NCBI GenBank assembly: GCA_021399435.1
Contig: JAJTUP010000031.1
Location: 310,001 to 374,000, forward strand
Direction: 5' to 3'
DNA length: 64,000 nucleotides
Source: Diaporthe sp. PMI_573
Lineage: Eukaryota > Ascomycota > Sordariomycetes > Diaporthales > Diaporthaceae
Below, in pieces: positions 35,483 to 48,545 of this stretch. The position numbers and the translations under genes were made by a program. The notes beneath the pieces are model-generated. The model was not told where the DNA came from. It worked only from the letters and a program-made list of their open reading frames with translations, and did no database searches. How positions within the stretch are numbered: position 1 is the stretch's first letter; every line of letters starts with the position of its first letter.

Positions 35483-38400
35483 ATGGATCCCCTGACGGCA
35501 ATAGGCCTTGTTTCCAATATCCTGTCCTTCATTAATTTCAGTGCCCAGCTTCTTAAGGGCGCCAAGGAAGTTCACGATTCTCGCCATGGTGTACTTGAAG
35601 AGAACAGGAACCGGGAGACGATCATGCGAGAGATGCAGAGAATGTCAGCGCGGATGTTGGTGTCCAGATCGCCTGATAAGACCGGCGATGATGCGAGTCT
35701 TTGCATTCTGGCTAGTGAATGCTGCCAGCTCTCAACTCAGCTCATCTCATTACTGGAGAAGATCAAACCGGACGACTCGGGATCAAAGACTCAGAGCTTG
35801 TTGTCGGCAATACGAAACAAGGTCTATGACAGCGAGAGGGAAAGCCTGGAAGCCAGGCTCAGTGATTGTCGAGCTCAACTTCATCTAGAACTCAGTAATC
35901 TGACAAGGTCAGCCCAAATGATCTTCGGTGTCATCATATCGCTCTGCTGACTCATAGCAGGACTGAGACACTTACGAAGCTCGAAAGTCTGGTGCAAGCA
36001 TCAAAGACAGACGAGACCAAGCTGGACAGAATTGAGAGGCATATTGCACAGTTACGCGAAAACATTGGTTCAACCTCTTCTAATTCGGAAGTCAAGCCGA
36101 TGCTGATGACGCTGCTTGCGGAGGAGGAGAAAGTCTTCACGACAATCGCTCGGGATAGAATACTGAATTGTCTTTCTTACGAAGGGATGAATCGACGATC
36201 CAATATGGTAGTTGAGACACATTCCAATACCTACGAATGGATTTTAGAAGACGAGTCCACCGCCAAGGAAGCTCCTACGGAGGGCGAGAAGGACAATCTG
36301 GTTGAGAACGCCTCAGACCTGCCACAGATAATCGAAGACGCCGAGAAAGTTCGTGCGAGAGATAAACTCAGGACGTGGCTGGAGAGCGGAACTTCGCGCG
36401 ATGTCTTCCATCTGTCTGGCAAGCTGGGATCTGGAAAGTCGACTTTGATGAAGCACATACGGGCGAGCCCTCGGACTGAAGAGAAACTCGACAAGTGGGC
36501 CGGTAAGCTTTTGTCTCACTCTACTTTCCCAAAATCCGACCGCTTACTAGTTTGAAAACTTTGCATAGATGGCCGCAAGTTGACTATCGCCAATTTCTAT
36601 TTCTGGAACATCGGATCCGACTACGAAAAGTCGCTTCAGGGGTTATACACCAGTCTTCTCTACCAAATATTCAGCCAATGTCCTGACATTATACCGAAAG
36701 TCTGGCCTTCTCATTGGGCGCAGGCTAATTCGGCGCCATGGCTTGCCCCTAAAGTCATTGAAGTCTCCAACAGAGACATCATACAAGCTTTCGAAAGAGT
36801 CGTTCAATCAGCGGACGTCCTCAAAAGCCATTGCTTTGCCTTTTTCATCGATGGCCTCGACGAGTTTCAGTCGACCGTACAAGATGACCACAGAGACCTA
36901 GTCAGGCTATTGTGTCAGTGGGCAGCCAGCGGATCTGGAAATATCAAGATCTGCGTATCAAGTCGCGAGTATCCGGCTTTCATGGATGGTTTCAAGCCAA
37001 CTCTGAGGATCCGCTTCCACGACTTGACGAGGCGCGACATGGACACCTACATTCGAGACAAGCTTGCGCATGCCAGCGCAGAGGAGAACTTCGAAAGTCT
37101 TGTTTCCTTGATCATGAACAAGGCCGACGGAGTTTTCTTATGGGTAGCACTCGTTGTAAAGTCTTTGAGAGAGGGACTTGAGAACGGTTTGACGTGCTCT
37201 GACCTGACGAGAGAGGTTGACATTCTCCCGGATCAGCTTGAAAGTCTCTATAGGCACATCTTGGCGTCTCTAGGGAAGTCAGCGCGTAGGAAAGCATACC
37301 AGACCTTTGCTATGGTGACAGAGCTCAAGAAGCAGAATTATAGAATGTCACTGCTCGCATATTCCTTTTTCGAAGAATACGAGGCTGGCAGAAGCTTCTT
37401 CATGAAGGAGCACAACGTCTTCCCTATCGACAGCCTTTACGCAGATCGTGGCAAAGAACGAGCGCAATCAACGGGCAGAAAATTGGCCGGCTGGTGCAGA
37501 GGTCTCGTCGAGCCTTACAAAAAGCCAATCTGGTCAGAATGGGGGGATGGGCCAGTCACGCAGAACGACAGCCCCTGCGTTGAGGCGTGGGGAGATTGGT
37601 CCATGGAGCTGGACTTTGCGCACCGAAGCGTCTCGGACTTTCTGGAATCTGACGATGTTCAACGTGAGATGCAAATGAACTTATCATTATTCGATCCTGT
37701 CAACGCCGTTGTTAATTTGATCGTCAGCGACATCTTGTTCGAGAGCTCGACGTCAATTTACAACACCTCCCGGTCAGGTATCACGAATGCGGTCTCGTTG
37801 CAAATCATAGAAGATTACGATTTGGGTCGAGAGCCATATACCTACTTCAGGCGCGTTCAAGAATTACTGGCCGCTGCGAAGCCAAGTGATTCCTTGGTTT
37901 TGACCACCACACTGACCATGGCTGAAGCTCAGGAAGATGGAAGATTCGCATTTTCCCCCGGGGTTGAGTTCGTGGGGAAATTAACGGCAACATCAGCCGA
38001 GGGACCAGAGTCCCCCAAGTTGAGAGAGCATTATTTTTCGGATCCATTGCACCGGCTGACTGTTTTTGGTCCCAACGACTATCCCTTGTGGCACATAGCC
38101 AACAATCCTGCAGTGGCTGAGAAGCCAAGCACCATATTATCTCTCGCATGCCTCTGCTTGGACGAAGGCTTGAGGGAGCTTGAAGATGATCGTCATCAGC
38201 CCTTGATTGTGCTCGAGGCTTTGTTTGAACGAGGTTGGGTTTCTCCCGAAACCACCACAAACTATCGTTTGACTCGTTATGCCGGCCTTTGGTCCGAGGA
38301 TTTTGGTCATCATTCTGATCTGACCCTGTGGCAGCGTTTTCTGATAAAAATGTTGAGCACACGGTACTATCAGTACTCGAAGCGATCCATGGATTTGGAA

Positions 38401-39156
38401 TTCCGTGAATACTTTTTCGAAACCCGACCGAGGTACGACGGACGACTTCTTCAGTTGTTTCTTCGATTCACGGAAGATACAGAATTCTCTTTTGAAATCC
38501 GTGTAGATGAGGAGACACCACCGTTGAGACGAGATCTTGTGCTGCATGTGGGTAAACAAGACCTGATGATAAAATTACGAACAGGGCCATACGCGCAGGA
38601 AACCCAAGACAAATACCAACGACCTGTAGAGGAAAGTGAGATCGGTCTACCATTAGAAGACGGCATCCCCGCAAGAAGACACATATCTTTGAGGGAGTTC
38701 ATCGAGCACTCATGGTTTGATAACAAGAGCGAGCTGTTGAAATTGCTGGATAAAAAGTCGAGGCCAAATTCTCACGGTGACCATAGCAGTTCGAATACGC
38801 TGGCTCCGATTGCGGAGGAAGAGGTTCGCAGCGGAGACCAAATACAACTAGAACACGGCGGAGGACACGCAACGAACGACAGTAGTCATCTACAGTTCAA
38901 GTTGACCAAGACGTTCGAGTTACATGATTACCGGGAGATTGCTTCACGACGGGTCAGGCATTTAATGAAAAATGAATATGTCAGGTATACTGCTGCGGTA
39001 TTGACAGGTAAGACTCTGGTCTCTAGAAATCCATTCAATTTCATTGATTTTATCAAAATAGAGCCATAATTACTGATTGGCAAAACCACAGGCGTCATTC
39101 TCACCACAATATTCACGTCTCTCCGAGAAAGACTTGGAAGGACAGCTCCACTTTGA
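35483..39156 (+). CDS. NACHT-domain STAND (NLR-like) protein
   Basis: Four exons: 35483-35907, 35961-36502, 36569-39007 and 39092-39156; 1156 residues. The N-terminus (MDPLTAIGLVSNILSFINFS...) is the fungal STAND N-terminal/Helo-like type domain that goes with NLR-like proteins, followed by a coiled coil (about residues 140-180). The NACHT NTPase has a P-loop in HLSGKLGSGKSTLMKH (about residue 305; Leu replaces the usual Pro in GxPGSGKS) and a Walker B in FAFFIDGLDEFQ (about 415). NIKICVSSREYPAFM is the sensor-type strand. The region to about residue 700 is the helical NACHT-associated part. The last 450 residues show no ankyrin, WD40 or TPR repeats. The last exon, missed if one reads through the intron, adds a short hydrophobic stretch (AAVLTGVILTTIFTSL). 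Such proteins act in heterokaryon incompatibility and other non-self responses; the trigger here is unknown. Confidence 0.88.
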
Positions 39157-39606
39157 ACGAACTATATGCGAATTGGTTATGGTGGAGCGTTTAGTCGTTC
39201 TTTGCACGAGCTTCGCTCGGGTGTCCGTTACGCGGCCACAGCATCTACATGGTGGACGACCTGAGCCGTGCTCAACGTCCAACCTCCTGGGGGATCAAAC
39301 CTCTACGGAACAAACACCTGTGGAATTGGGTCCTTACAGAAAATCACCCTGTGGAAACCTAACCTGTGGGGTGACCTCTCGTGCTGGCAAGATACCAGGG
39401 TGGAAAGTATATAGGTACTCTAGCCACACAGGATATGCTTTGCCGTGTCGCTCTGTTGGAAAATGTGGCGATGTCGCCGTGATAATGTATGTGATATCAT
39501 GAAGTCATACCAGCAGGGACCCATATGTGACTGGCACATTTATCATTCTTCTTAGCTACGGTACTTAGTATAAACAAGGAGAATAATAGCTAGTTTGTCG
39601 TTCCAA
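39157..39606. other. Gap between convergent NLR-like and PKS genes
   Basis: No gene. The two flanking genes end toward each other; an AT-rich stretch at about 39530-39600 fits 3' UTR and polyadenylation signals. Confidence 0.55.
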
Positions 39607-42600
39607 TCAAGAATCAAGAAACCCAGAGTCCTTCCACTTTTGCAGAAACAGTCGCGTCATATCGTGGCTGAAAGGCTCGAGATCCCGCATGGTGGGTGAG
39701 TGCTCCAGCACACGACGTGTCTCGAGCAGCAGGCCCCCGCATGATATACGTTCGAAATTGGCCTCGAGAAAATCGATCAGCAAATAGGCGGGATTCCCAG
39801 CACGAGGGCCGCAGTTCCGGACACGTCGCACCCACTCTTTGAACGGAATGACAGCGTCATACGGATCAAGTCTCAGCACGTCAGCGAGCACGGTCGTCAT
39901 TTCTTTCCACGGTGTTCTCGCCAGATTCTCAATATTGTAGATAGGGTAGGGCCTCATCTGGCAACTAGCCAATTTACCCTGACCACCATCACCGAAAAAC
40001 AGCAGATCAGCCAACGAGGCAGCAATATCATCAACAGGTGTCCACCCCAGCGTGCCGCCGAGGGCGGGCAACGCCCCAAGGGTCTGCGAGGACCTGATAA
40101 TAAAGGAGATGTGCTCGGCCGTGTTCCAGTACCCAGACCGCGACGCGGCAATCTGGCCGAGGCGCACCGCCATGGAGCGGAACAGCCCCGGCCAGCGGTG
40201 CAGCGTCTCGTCGAGCATCAGCTCGCACGCCCACTTGGCATCCGCGTAGCCCGCAGGCAGCACGCTGCTGACGCCCACGCGCTCCTCGGGGACCCCCGGG
40301 GAGCCTGTGAGCAGCGGGTGGTGACCCACGACCGAGATGGACGAGACGAACTGGAACGTGATGGGCCGAGCGGCAGCGGCAGCACCGTGGTGGCGGTGAT
40401 CTCGCCCGCGTGGCAGCAGCGCCGCGTCGCGTGCCAGGTCCAGCAGCTGCCGCATGATGCGCAGCTGGGGCTCGAAGTGCGGCAGGCCGTGCGCGAGGCT
40501 CATGGTCCAGGCGCTGTGCACGACGTGCGTCAGGTCCGCGACGAGGCCCGCGTGCTCGTTCGCGCCGAGGCCCAGCCCGGGCTGCGATAGGTCTGTCTCG
40601 AGCACGCGCAGCTTGGCGGCTGCGGCTGCATGCTGAGGCTGTGAGAGGTCGAGTCCTGTCTTCGAACGCACGGCGTCGAGCTGGCGGGCGAAGGGTTCCT
40701 GGTGGCTTCTTGTGTTGGGCCGGTTGAGGCACACGACGCGGGCCACAGCCGGGTCGGTTGTCAGCCGTGCGACGAGGTGGGCTCCCAGGCCTCCTGTTCC
40801 GCCTGTCACGGCTACTACCACTTCGCAGTGACTGCCCGTGCCATTGGAGGTGGTGAGTGTTTGTGGGATGTTGGAACTTTCCAAGGGGGTCGACCAGCCT
40901 TCGGTCAGAGTGCGCACGTAGTCTTCCACGGCGGCCTTGCGCGCTGCGAGCTGCTCAGGGGACTGAGAGGCGCCTTTTAGCCACGGCTTAGCTTGTTCCT
41001 CGTCTCCGGATGCCAAAGAAGGAGAAAATGGGGAGGGTGGTCCGCACTCGCTTTGGCTATACCCATCATGTGAAGTCGCCAATGATCCCGAACTAGACTT
41101 GGATGATAAAGTCTGGTCGTCAGAGCCCTCAGCTGGGGATGGCGCGTGTGTCTCCGATGTAGCGGTTGTTGTCGTGATCGTCATCATTGGCACCGTAATC
41201 ATGCTCGAGCCAACGAGCTTCTCGATATACTCGACCAAGCCCGAGACGCACACGATCTGCATCAGCTCACTCTCAGGAATCACAATGTTGAACGCCGACC
41301 GGATCTCGGAAGCCAGCTCCATGTTCATCAGCGAATCAATCCCGAGACTCGCGAGTTCGCTGTCGTCAGCGACATCTTTCATATCGAGGCCTGAGAGCTC
41401 GACCAGCAGTTCTTTGATCCTGGCACGAACACCGGCACTGTTCATTGTCATGGGCGGTGTCGGCCTTCTGCTAGTCGTCCTCCCGACTGGTTGCTCATCT
41501 GAGACTGATCTGGATGAAGGCAATGGTCGCCGAAGGGATCTTTCTGCTGCATCAACCGCTTCCGCCCTTGGATTTTGTCCAAAAAGTCTTTTCTCCAGCT
41601 CAGCACCATGCCCTGAGAGGCGAGCCAGCGTCTCCTGAATCTGACGCCTCGGGGTCCTGACCCACCCCATACCGAGAATAGCCTCGAACAGCTTGCCAGT
41701 AGCCGCGTCAAAGACAAAAACATCGCTGACGGCCATCGTGTCCGATTTTCGATGCTGAGTCGCCAGGACGTGCAACTCAGCTGGCCTCGCGGATCGTTTC
41801 TCATCGAAATCGGGACTGCCTTCGGTGGTAGCGATCTGCTTGGGTGGCGCCCTCAGCCACCGCTCGAAGCCGTTGAAGACAAACATCTGCTCCGTCCGCG
41901 TGTCTGGGGCTAGACAATTCATCCACATGCCGGAGGTCTGCGCGAAAGTGTCCGCCACGCACGGCTGGAGCCACGAGCCGTCGTCTGCTTGCCCGCCCAG
42001 GCCATCCTCTTGTTCCCACGGTTGGTGGGGACGTACTTGTTGTGGTCCATATGGCCGCCTCACAACGGCCGCCGTCTGGATCCCGCGTGAGACGAGTCTC
42101 TGGATCCCACGGTATTCGTCACGGTATTCGACTATGCTCTCGAACATGAAATACACGCCCTTGTGGGAGAGGACATTGTCTGCGCCCGCGTCCTGCAGCA
42201 GCTGTGTGACCTGCGAGTGACTGACCAAGCGGCCAAGTTGCGAGAATTCTCTCGCTGTGCCAGCATCATCCTGCTGCACCAGCCTGACCGTTCCTGTGGT
42301 GTGCTTCGTCTTCTTCCTCCTGGTGAGAGAAATACTAGACAGTGAGCCCCATTCACGCTCATCGATTATGTCGGTACTGAACAGTTCGAACTTGAAGTCC
42401 TTGGCGACGAAGCTGCGTACGTCACTGTCATGGCTGTTTCCGTATTCCCCACAGTGCTGTACAGAGTCATGGACAGATTCAAGAAGGGCATAGACATGAG
42501 ACAGCTTGGGCATCTCGATCCAAACCATTCGCGAAGAGTTGTCGGTAAGCGGCACGTAACATACCACATCTGATATTTGCGGACGTAACCCCAATGTGGA

Positions 42601-45600
42601 AAGCAAGGCGCTGCTGCCCTCCTGTCCCGATGATCTCGTCTGGCCAGGTAGAGTCAAACATAGCGCCTCGATGACGAGGTCGACCTGAACAGGAGCGGGA
42701 CATATTCCAGCTGTGTGCGCCATCTTGTGGCCATTCACCAGCCTCTTGTAAAGGGGTGATTCGCTAACGACACGGAACAAAACGTTCTCGTCTCCGGTGC
42801 CCCGGCGCCTATCATTTCCGAGGCGAGCATTTTCTCCTGAGCTTAGTAGCGTTGCAATTGAGACCATGCCGTTGGATGAGACCAGATTGTGTTTCTTCCG
42901 AGAAACTTCACTAATTCCACTTGTGCGTAGGGTCTGGAGCTTCTGAGAAAGTGGGATACGGTCGAGCCAGTGTCGTGCCGGTTCGAACTGGTAGGGCGGG
43001 AGAAACAGTGGTGGTCCACCTGCCCGCGGCTGCACAGGATGGTGCGCCCAATGCTGCAAGTCCACAGCTCCAGAGGCCCATAGTTTCAGGGTCGTGTCCA
43101 CAAGGTTGTTCCAGCCCCTGCTGGCGCTGGTCGAACTATCCTGAGGTGTGGCTGCGGAGGACCCGGTGATGTTGACGGCGTGGAAGCTGAAAGGCGAGGA
43201 CGAGTCGCCCAGAGCGCGGCTGGCCATGTTGGTGATGGTTGAGCTGGAACCCGCCTCCAAGAAGATGGCGCCGGATTGTTGAAATTTTTTCGCGAGCCGT
43301 TGTATCGCATGGTGGAAGAATACTGGGTCTCTCATATGCCTGGCGACGAATTGGGGTCCAAAATGGTTGTCTCCAGACGAAGGAAACTCAATGGCTCGCT
43401 CGAGGTGAATTATAGGCTCACTGAATTTCAGATTGCGAGCACTTTTCTCCAGGCGTTCCATTAGGGGGTCTACCAGGGGACAGTGGAAAGCATTCGAGAC
43501 GTTCAGCCTTCTCGACTTGATAGGTCTCGAGGCATCGGCAATCTGCTTCTCTATCTCGACGATGGCAGCCGTGGAACCCCCAAGAGTGAAGCTGCGAGGA
43601 CCGTTGTAGCATGCAATAGCCGCGCTGCCGCCAGAGCCCGCCACAAGCCTCTGCGCTTCGGTCAGGTCAGCCTCAATGGCAAGCATGGAGCCCCTGTCCG
43701 CGCCCCAGGCGTCGCGCACAAGTGTCGCGCGGCTGATGACCAGGCTCACAGCGTCCCGCAGGCTCAGCACACCGCTCAGGCACATCGCAGAGATCTCGCC
43801 AAAGCTGTGCCCGACCACGGCGACGGGCTTGATGCCGCTATCCATCCAGCTGCGTGCTGATGCGTACTGGAGCGCGAAAAGGGCGACCTGCAGCTTCACT
43901 GGGTCCTGCTGGGGCGATTTGTCGAGTACGTGAGGGAGAATACCGCCTGGGATGTGCGATCTGGCGATGGCGTCGACTGCTTTCAGGTGATATTGGAGAA
44001 TCTCCATTCCTTCAAAGACACTTCTATCCAGCCCAATCGTCGTTGAAATCTGGCCCCCGAAGCACAATATGACGGGTTTAGATGAAGGGCGGGATATAGA
44101 ACTGATGTCTGGGCTGAGGCCGTTTTCGTAGTCCCCAAGTTTCTTTTCAAGGTCCTCCAGGGACTTGGCCTTGAACATCAGTGCTCTGTCAAGCAGCCGG
44201 CTTTTCTGGCGAGATAGGCCGGCCGAAATATTGCTCAGGGTAACTCGGCCTTTTCCATGCCTTTCGATGTCGCGGTAACAGATAAATCTGCGGAGTGCGT
44301 GAACATATCGACGCAGACCTTGCTCGTTGTTTGCCGAGAACCAAAACGGATATTGACACCCATTGTAGCTGCATTCTGCTCCGTGAGAGGCTTCCATGGT
44401 CCCCTCCACTGCCATCCTGGGCGCCTGTTTGAGGAGAATACAGGCATTTGACCCTGACGCCCCATAACTGCTGACCAAAGCCGCCTTGAACACTGTGTCC
44501 CAGGGCTTGACAGACCCGCTATTGATCATGATATTGTCGTCCGGCATTGGATTTATCGACTTGTTGATGCTTTGGAAACTGGCCTGAGGAGGGATAATGC
44601 TCTTGTTGAGCATGAGGGCCACTTTGATCAGCGACACAACCCCGGCTGTGCACTCGGTGTGGCCGACGGAGCCCTTGACAGAACCAAGGTAAAGAGGCTT
44701 CACGTCTTCCTTAACGCTGGCACCACAAGCAGTGACCTTCAACCTGTTGGGTCCTCCCAAGACCCGTCTGATGGCGCCGTATTCCGCCGGGTCTCCGACG
44801 GCCGTGCCAGTCCCATGCGCCTCCATCAAGGAAATATCTCCAGGCTGAAGACCTGCCTTGTGCAGGACCGTGCCAAACAAATCCGACAACGACGGCTCGT
44901 TGGGTACGAATATGGGCGTGCAGTTCTCATTGTGCTGTACGCTCGTCGCGCCAATGACTCCAAGCACCTCATCTCCGTTTGCAACCGCATCATCCAGGCG
45001 TTTAAGGAACACAGCCGCGACTCCATCACCCCTGCAGTAGCCGTCTGCAGCAGCATCAAACGGCTTACACTGGCCGGTGGGGCTGAGGAAGGAGGCGGCC
45101 GAGAGGTCCTCGAACCACTGCGGTCCGGCCATGATGAAGCTGCCGCCGGCCAGCGCGGCGCTGCACTCGCCGGCGAGGATGGCCTGGCAAGCCTGGTGCA
45201 TGGCGACCGCTGACGACGAGCACGCCGTGTCGATGGTCACGCTGGGGCCCGTCCACCCAAAGAAGTGGCTGACCCTGCCCGCCAGAAAGGCACGCAGCTG
45301 GCCCGTCGCGGTGAAGGCGCTGACGTTGTGGCAAGCCACGTTCTGCTCGTAGTCGCAGGTGCTGCAGCCAATGAAGCAGCCCACGCGGCGCTTCTCTTGG
45401 GGGCTCGCGGCGTCGACAGCAGAAACAGCCGCAGGGGAGGAACCCCCCGGGCGGAAATAACCCGACATCTCGACGGCCTGGTAGGCAATTTGCAGCATGT
45501 GGCGCTGCTGTGGGTCCATGGCAGCGCTCTCACGGGGGCTCTTCTTGAAGAACTGGTGGTCGAATTCGGCAGGGTCGTCGATAAGGTTCGCGAACCATTT

Positions 45601-47390
45601 GCGCCCTGGGTCCGCGGTGTCGCGAAACACAGAGTCCCCAAAGCCTAAGCGCTCCTTGGGAACTTCTTTGTGCTGAGAGTTCCCTGAGCAGAGTACCTCC
45701 CAGAAGGACTCGAGATCGTTTGCCCCTGCGACCTTTATGGACATCCCGACGATTGCTATATCGTTTCTGGAGTAGCCATGTTCTTCCATTGGTGATGCAT
45801 GGTCTTTGTGAGCCTTTTCACTGGCTTTGGGTCTGTCACTGTCGAAAAGGAATGATTAGAATTCCCACATCTGGTCTGCAGTTACCAGAATGAGATGATG
45901 GAACTTACATATCAATCTTGTTACGATGGACACTCTCACTGACCATTGTCATATAGTCATAATTTATGTGAGGTGCGAGATGCTGCACCATGGACGGCGG
46001 TATCGGCCTCTCGAATCCAAAGACAACGATTTGGGCGTCGGGTGTGATTGTGTCGCGGATGAACTCGGTTCGCACGCGCTTGAAGGTATCGAACCACTGG
46101 ATCGGCTCGACGAGGATCGATTTCAGGAGGTGCCGATGTAGGCTTCCTTCTTTGATAAGTTGCCCTCCATCTCTGTTGCTCCGAGTCGGGATATGGCAGG
46201 ATGATGCATCGGGAAGTTGGAACTCAGGGTGCTCTTCGCAGAACTGGACTAAGGACTCGAGAACGCCGGAGTTGTGTTGTGAGTGATAGCGGGCTTGAAG
46301 GCCCTTGACATCAACAGAGCTGATGCCGTAGTCACTTCTTAGGCACTCTTTCAGCAATGACAGTATCGACAATGGACCAGTGACAGTGGCGCGGTTGAAG
46401 TCATGGTAATTAGATATATAGGTCTGCCAGGGGTAGAATAGTTAGAAGCACCAATCTCGGGGTACATGATCGAGGAACGTCCAACAAACACTCCCAACGC
46501 AAAAGTGGACGCATATTGGAGGACGGAACTTGCCTCTGGGAAGTCTTTCAAACTTTGCTCTAGCGCCGCGATGCCGTCGATCTCGTTCGCGTTCCATGAG
46601 GTTGAAATAGCCCCAGAATTATCTTCGGACCCAGTCTCGAATGCGTCCAAGGCACCTAAAAGGGGCAGAAATACCACGCGCACATAGTCAGTGTCTGTGC
46701 ATTTTTGCTTTTCTTGGCAAGAAAAGGCAATAAGGGATGTGTGGCTCGCCGATGTGGATCAGTCCAGATGCCATAAAAGCATGTCGTTACTGGTGACACG
46801 CAAAAGAACTCGTGAAATCAGGCACACAAAGGCAAAAATCACTCACTTCCAATCAGCATTCCGAGTCGGATAGCCGCAGCAGAGTATATCCTAAACTGAG
46901 TTTCGTTCCTGGAGCAAGATGCCACAAAAGCGCCGAGGAGACCCGTGCAGCAGCCGAGAGTTTGGAGCGCACGATGACATAGTACTGATGGCTCAGGGGC
47001 ATGTCCCGTACAGGTACGCGTCAAGAATTCGTCATACTGTGTTAATTGTGCGACAACTACTAGCGGAATTAGAATTTTGTTGGGGAGCGGAAATGACAGA
47101 GTTGTTGACTCTGTAAGTGGCTGTCCGGTCTTGATGACAAGACTGAGCTGCCGCAGCTGTGACAGGCCCACGTCGGATCCATCAAGCGTTGTCTGTGTTG
47201 CTCTGAGGATGGGTAGTTGAGAAATGGCTGTGGTGTAGTCCGCTGGCAGGTTGGAGACGTTGTCCAGTAGCCAGCTGTGACCAGAAGAGGCTGCGGCCTC
47301 ATGGATCCTGGACACGGCAGCCGCATCTATGTTCAGGGCCTGAGAGCCGAAAACGAGGAGGACCGGCTTCTGGTTTCGTGTCGAAGTCAT
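39607..47390 (-). CDS. Non-reducing polyketide synthase, SAT-KS-AT-PT-ACP-R
   Basis: Iterative type I PKS making an aromatic polyketide and releasing it by reduction. Exons (minus): 47390-46847, 46655-46534, 46423-45909, 45838-39607; 7413 nt, 2470 residues. SAT starts MTSTRNQKPVLLVFGSQAL, with GCCTG nucleophile region (about residue 150) and RYHSQHN His region. KS has DTACSSSAVAMHQA (Cys about 600). AT has VVGHSFGEISAMC (about 1073). PT has the His of VNGHKMAH (about 1430) and the Asp of VADTFAQTSGMWMN (about 1690). One ACP has LGIDSLMNMEL (Ser about 1895). After a Ser/Pro-rich linker the reductase has AVTGGTGGLGAHLVARL (NADPH site) and GYADAKWACELM (YxxxK). There is no methyltransferase, no thioesterase. 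The second intron (46424-46533) is GC-AG (GCAAGT to GGCAG); the first is long (191 nt). Start chosen at the usual SAT beginning; upstream ATGs in frame exist. Confidence 0.93.
46424..46533 (-). other. GC-AG intron in the PKS SAT region
   Basis: Donor GCAAGT after a Glu codon, acceptor TGGCAG, with a TCTAAC branch-like site about 20 nt upstream. Using it joins LEQSLKDFPE to TYISNYHDFNRATVTG, which is the expected SAT sequence; no GT donor nearby gives this join. Confidence 0.75.
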
Positions 47391-48545
47391 TATCTTTACA
47401 AGAAAATGTTTACAGTCGTCTATCGTGCTTGAATACATGGCATTCGAAATGACTGACTGGTCGTGCGGATTAAATAGCCTTGAGCCATCCGTGACGGATC
47501 TAGTCAATTCGTCAGTTCTTGCCTGATGAGTGGATATCACGAGTTCCTGGTCAACGAAGGATTCAATCCGATGTCCCTACAATGGCAACGTGGTAGTTCG
47601 TATTGACAAACGCCGAGATGTCGGAAATCCTCGTCACACGCCTTGGCCAGGAAACGCACAAGTCACTATCGCGCACCGACCTCACAGTGATGGCGCAGCG
47701 AATGTTCTAAAATAGGGACTAAATGTTATCACTCAGGGCGAGACTCAGGGTAAGATAAAGAGAAAGGTTTAAGCATAGGGAGGACGCAGCGTCTATGCTA
47801 CGAGGGAGGAATACCCCCGGGGATCAAAGGAGGCGAGGAAGGATAGCAAGAGAGGAGGAGAGAGAAACAAACGATCAGTAGTTCTCCACTTCCTAACACA
47901 CTGCTCCCTCGTACTCACTGCGCTACGCCTACGCTGTGTGTACCTATTCACTCTCCTCGTGACCCTTACATCTCTGACACGAGACCTCTGTTGAGTATTT
48001 GCTTATCAGGGTGTGTGAACAAGGCAATACAGGCCTCGGGCCGGAACAGAGAGTACTTGAGAGGAATTTGAGGTACCTATCTGTCGTATTGCATTGGCAG
48101 AACGGTCATTGACTTACCCAAGCAGGATCTTAAACGCCGGGACAGATTTAATTGGTTGAAGCGAGAGAACAAGATACTGCAGTCCTCAGGCAGGAACAGT
48201 TAGGAATGTAAGGTAGCTTTCTGTAGTATTACGTTGATAGAACAGTGATTGAGTTAAGAGACTAAAAATATCAACAGACTAAAAGTATCATCTTAAACGC
48301 CGGAGCAGATTCAATTGGTTGGATAGTGTCGCACTGTCTATGGGGCGAAGTCCTAGAGTGACAAAGTTTATGGGAAAGTCCTGTAGAGACACGAGTGCCA
48401 AATTGTTGCATTAACCAGTCCTTTGCGACAATTTGTGGAGGCAGCCTTTCGAAGAACATTACGAGTCTCTTTGAAACCGATTTTGATGTCCAAAACCTTT
48501 GACAAACCTCCAACGTACTCACGAATCTGTTATTGGCTTGTCAAG
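47391..48545. promoter_or_regulatory. Bidirectional promoter region between PKS and MFS genes
   Basis: The PKS and the MFS carrier are transcribed away from this 1.15 kb stretch. It contains a purine-rich tract (about 47820-47880, GAGGAGGCGAGGAAGG type) and two imperfect copies of a roughly 140-bp block (48025-48160 and 48172-48323), each ending in TCTTAAACGCCGG. A cluster-specific zinc-cluster regulator could bind here, but none is coded in the window. Confidence 0.55.
48025..48323. repeat. Imperfect tandem duplication in the PKS/MFS promoter
   Basis: Copy A is 48025-48160 and copy B 48172-48323. The best-kept parts are AGGAAT...TCTGT.GTATT (48062-48116 against 48202-48256) and ATCTTAAACGCCGG..CAGATT.AATTGGTTG (48127-48160 against 48290-48323). 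Copy B carries an extra stretch of about 17-20 bases (ACTAAAAATATCAACAGACT). Confidence 0.75.

Noticed and set aside
40031..40732. Arg/Ala/Pro-rich frame inside the PKS reductase region
   Set aside because: Shadow of the high-GC PKS frame, which carries the NADPH and YxxxK motifs.
40860..41100. Possible methyltransferase between ACP and reductase of the PKS
   Set aside because: The linker is about 110-140 residues, Ser/Pro-rich, with no SAM-binding glycine motif; far too short.
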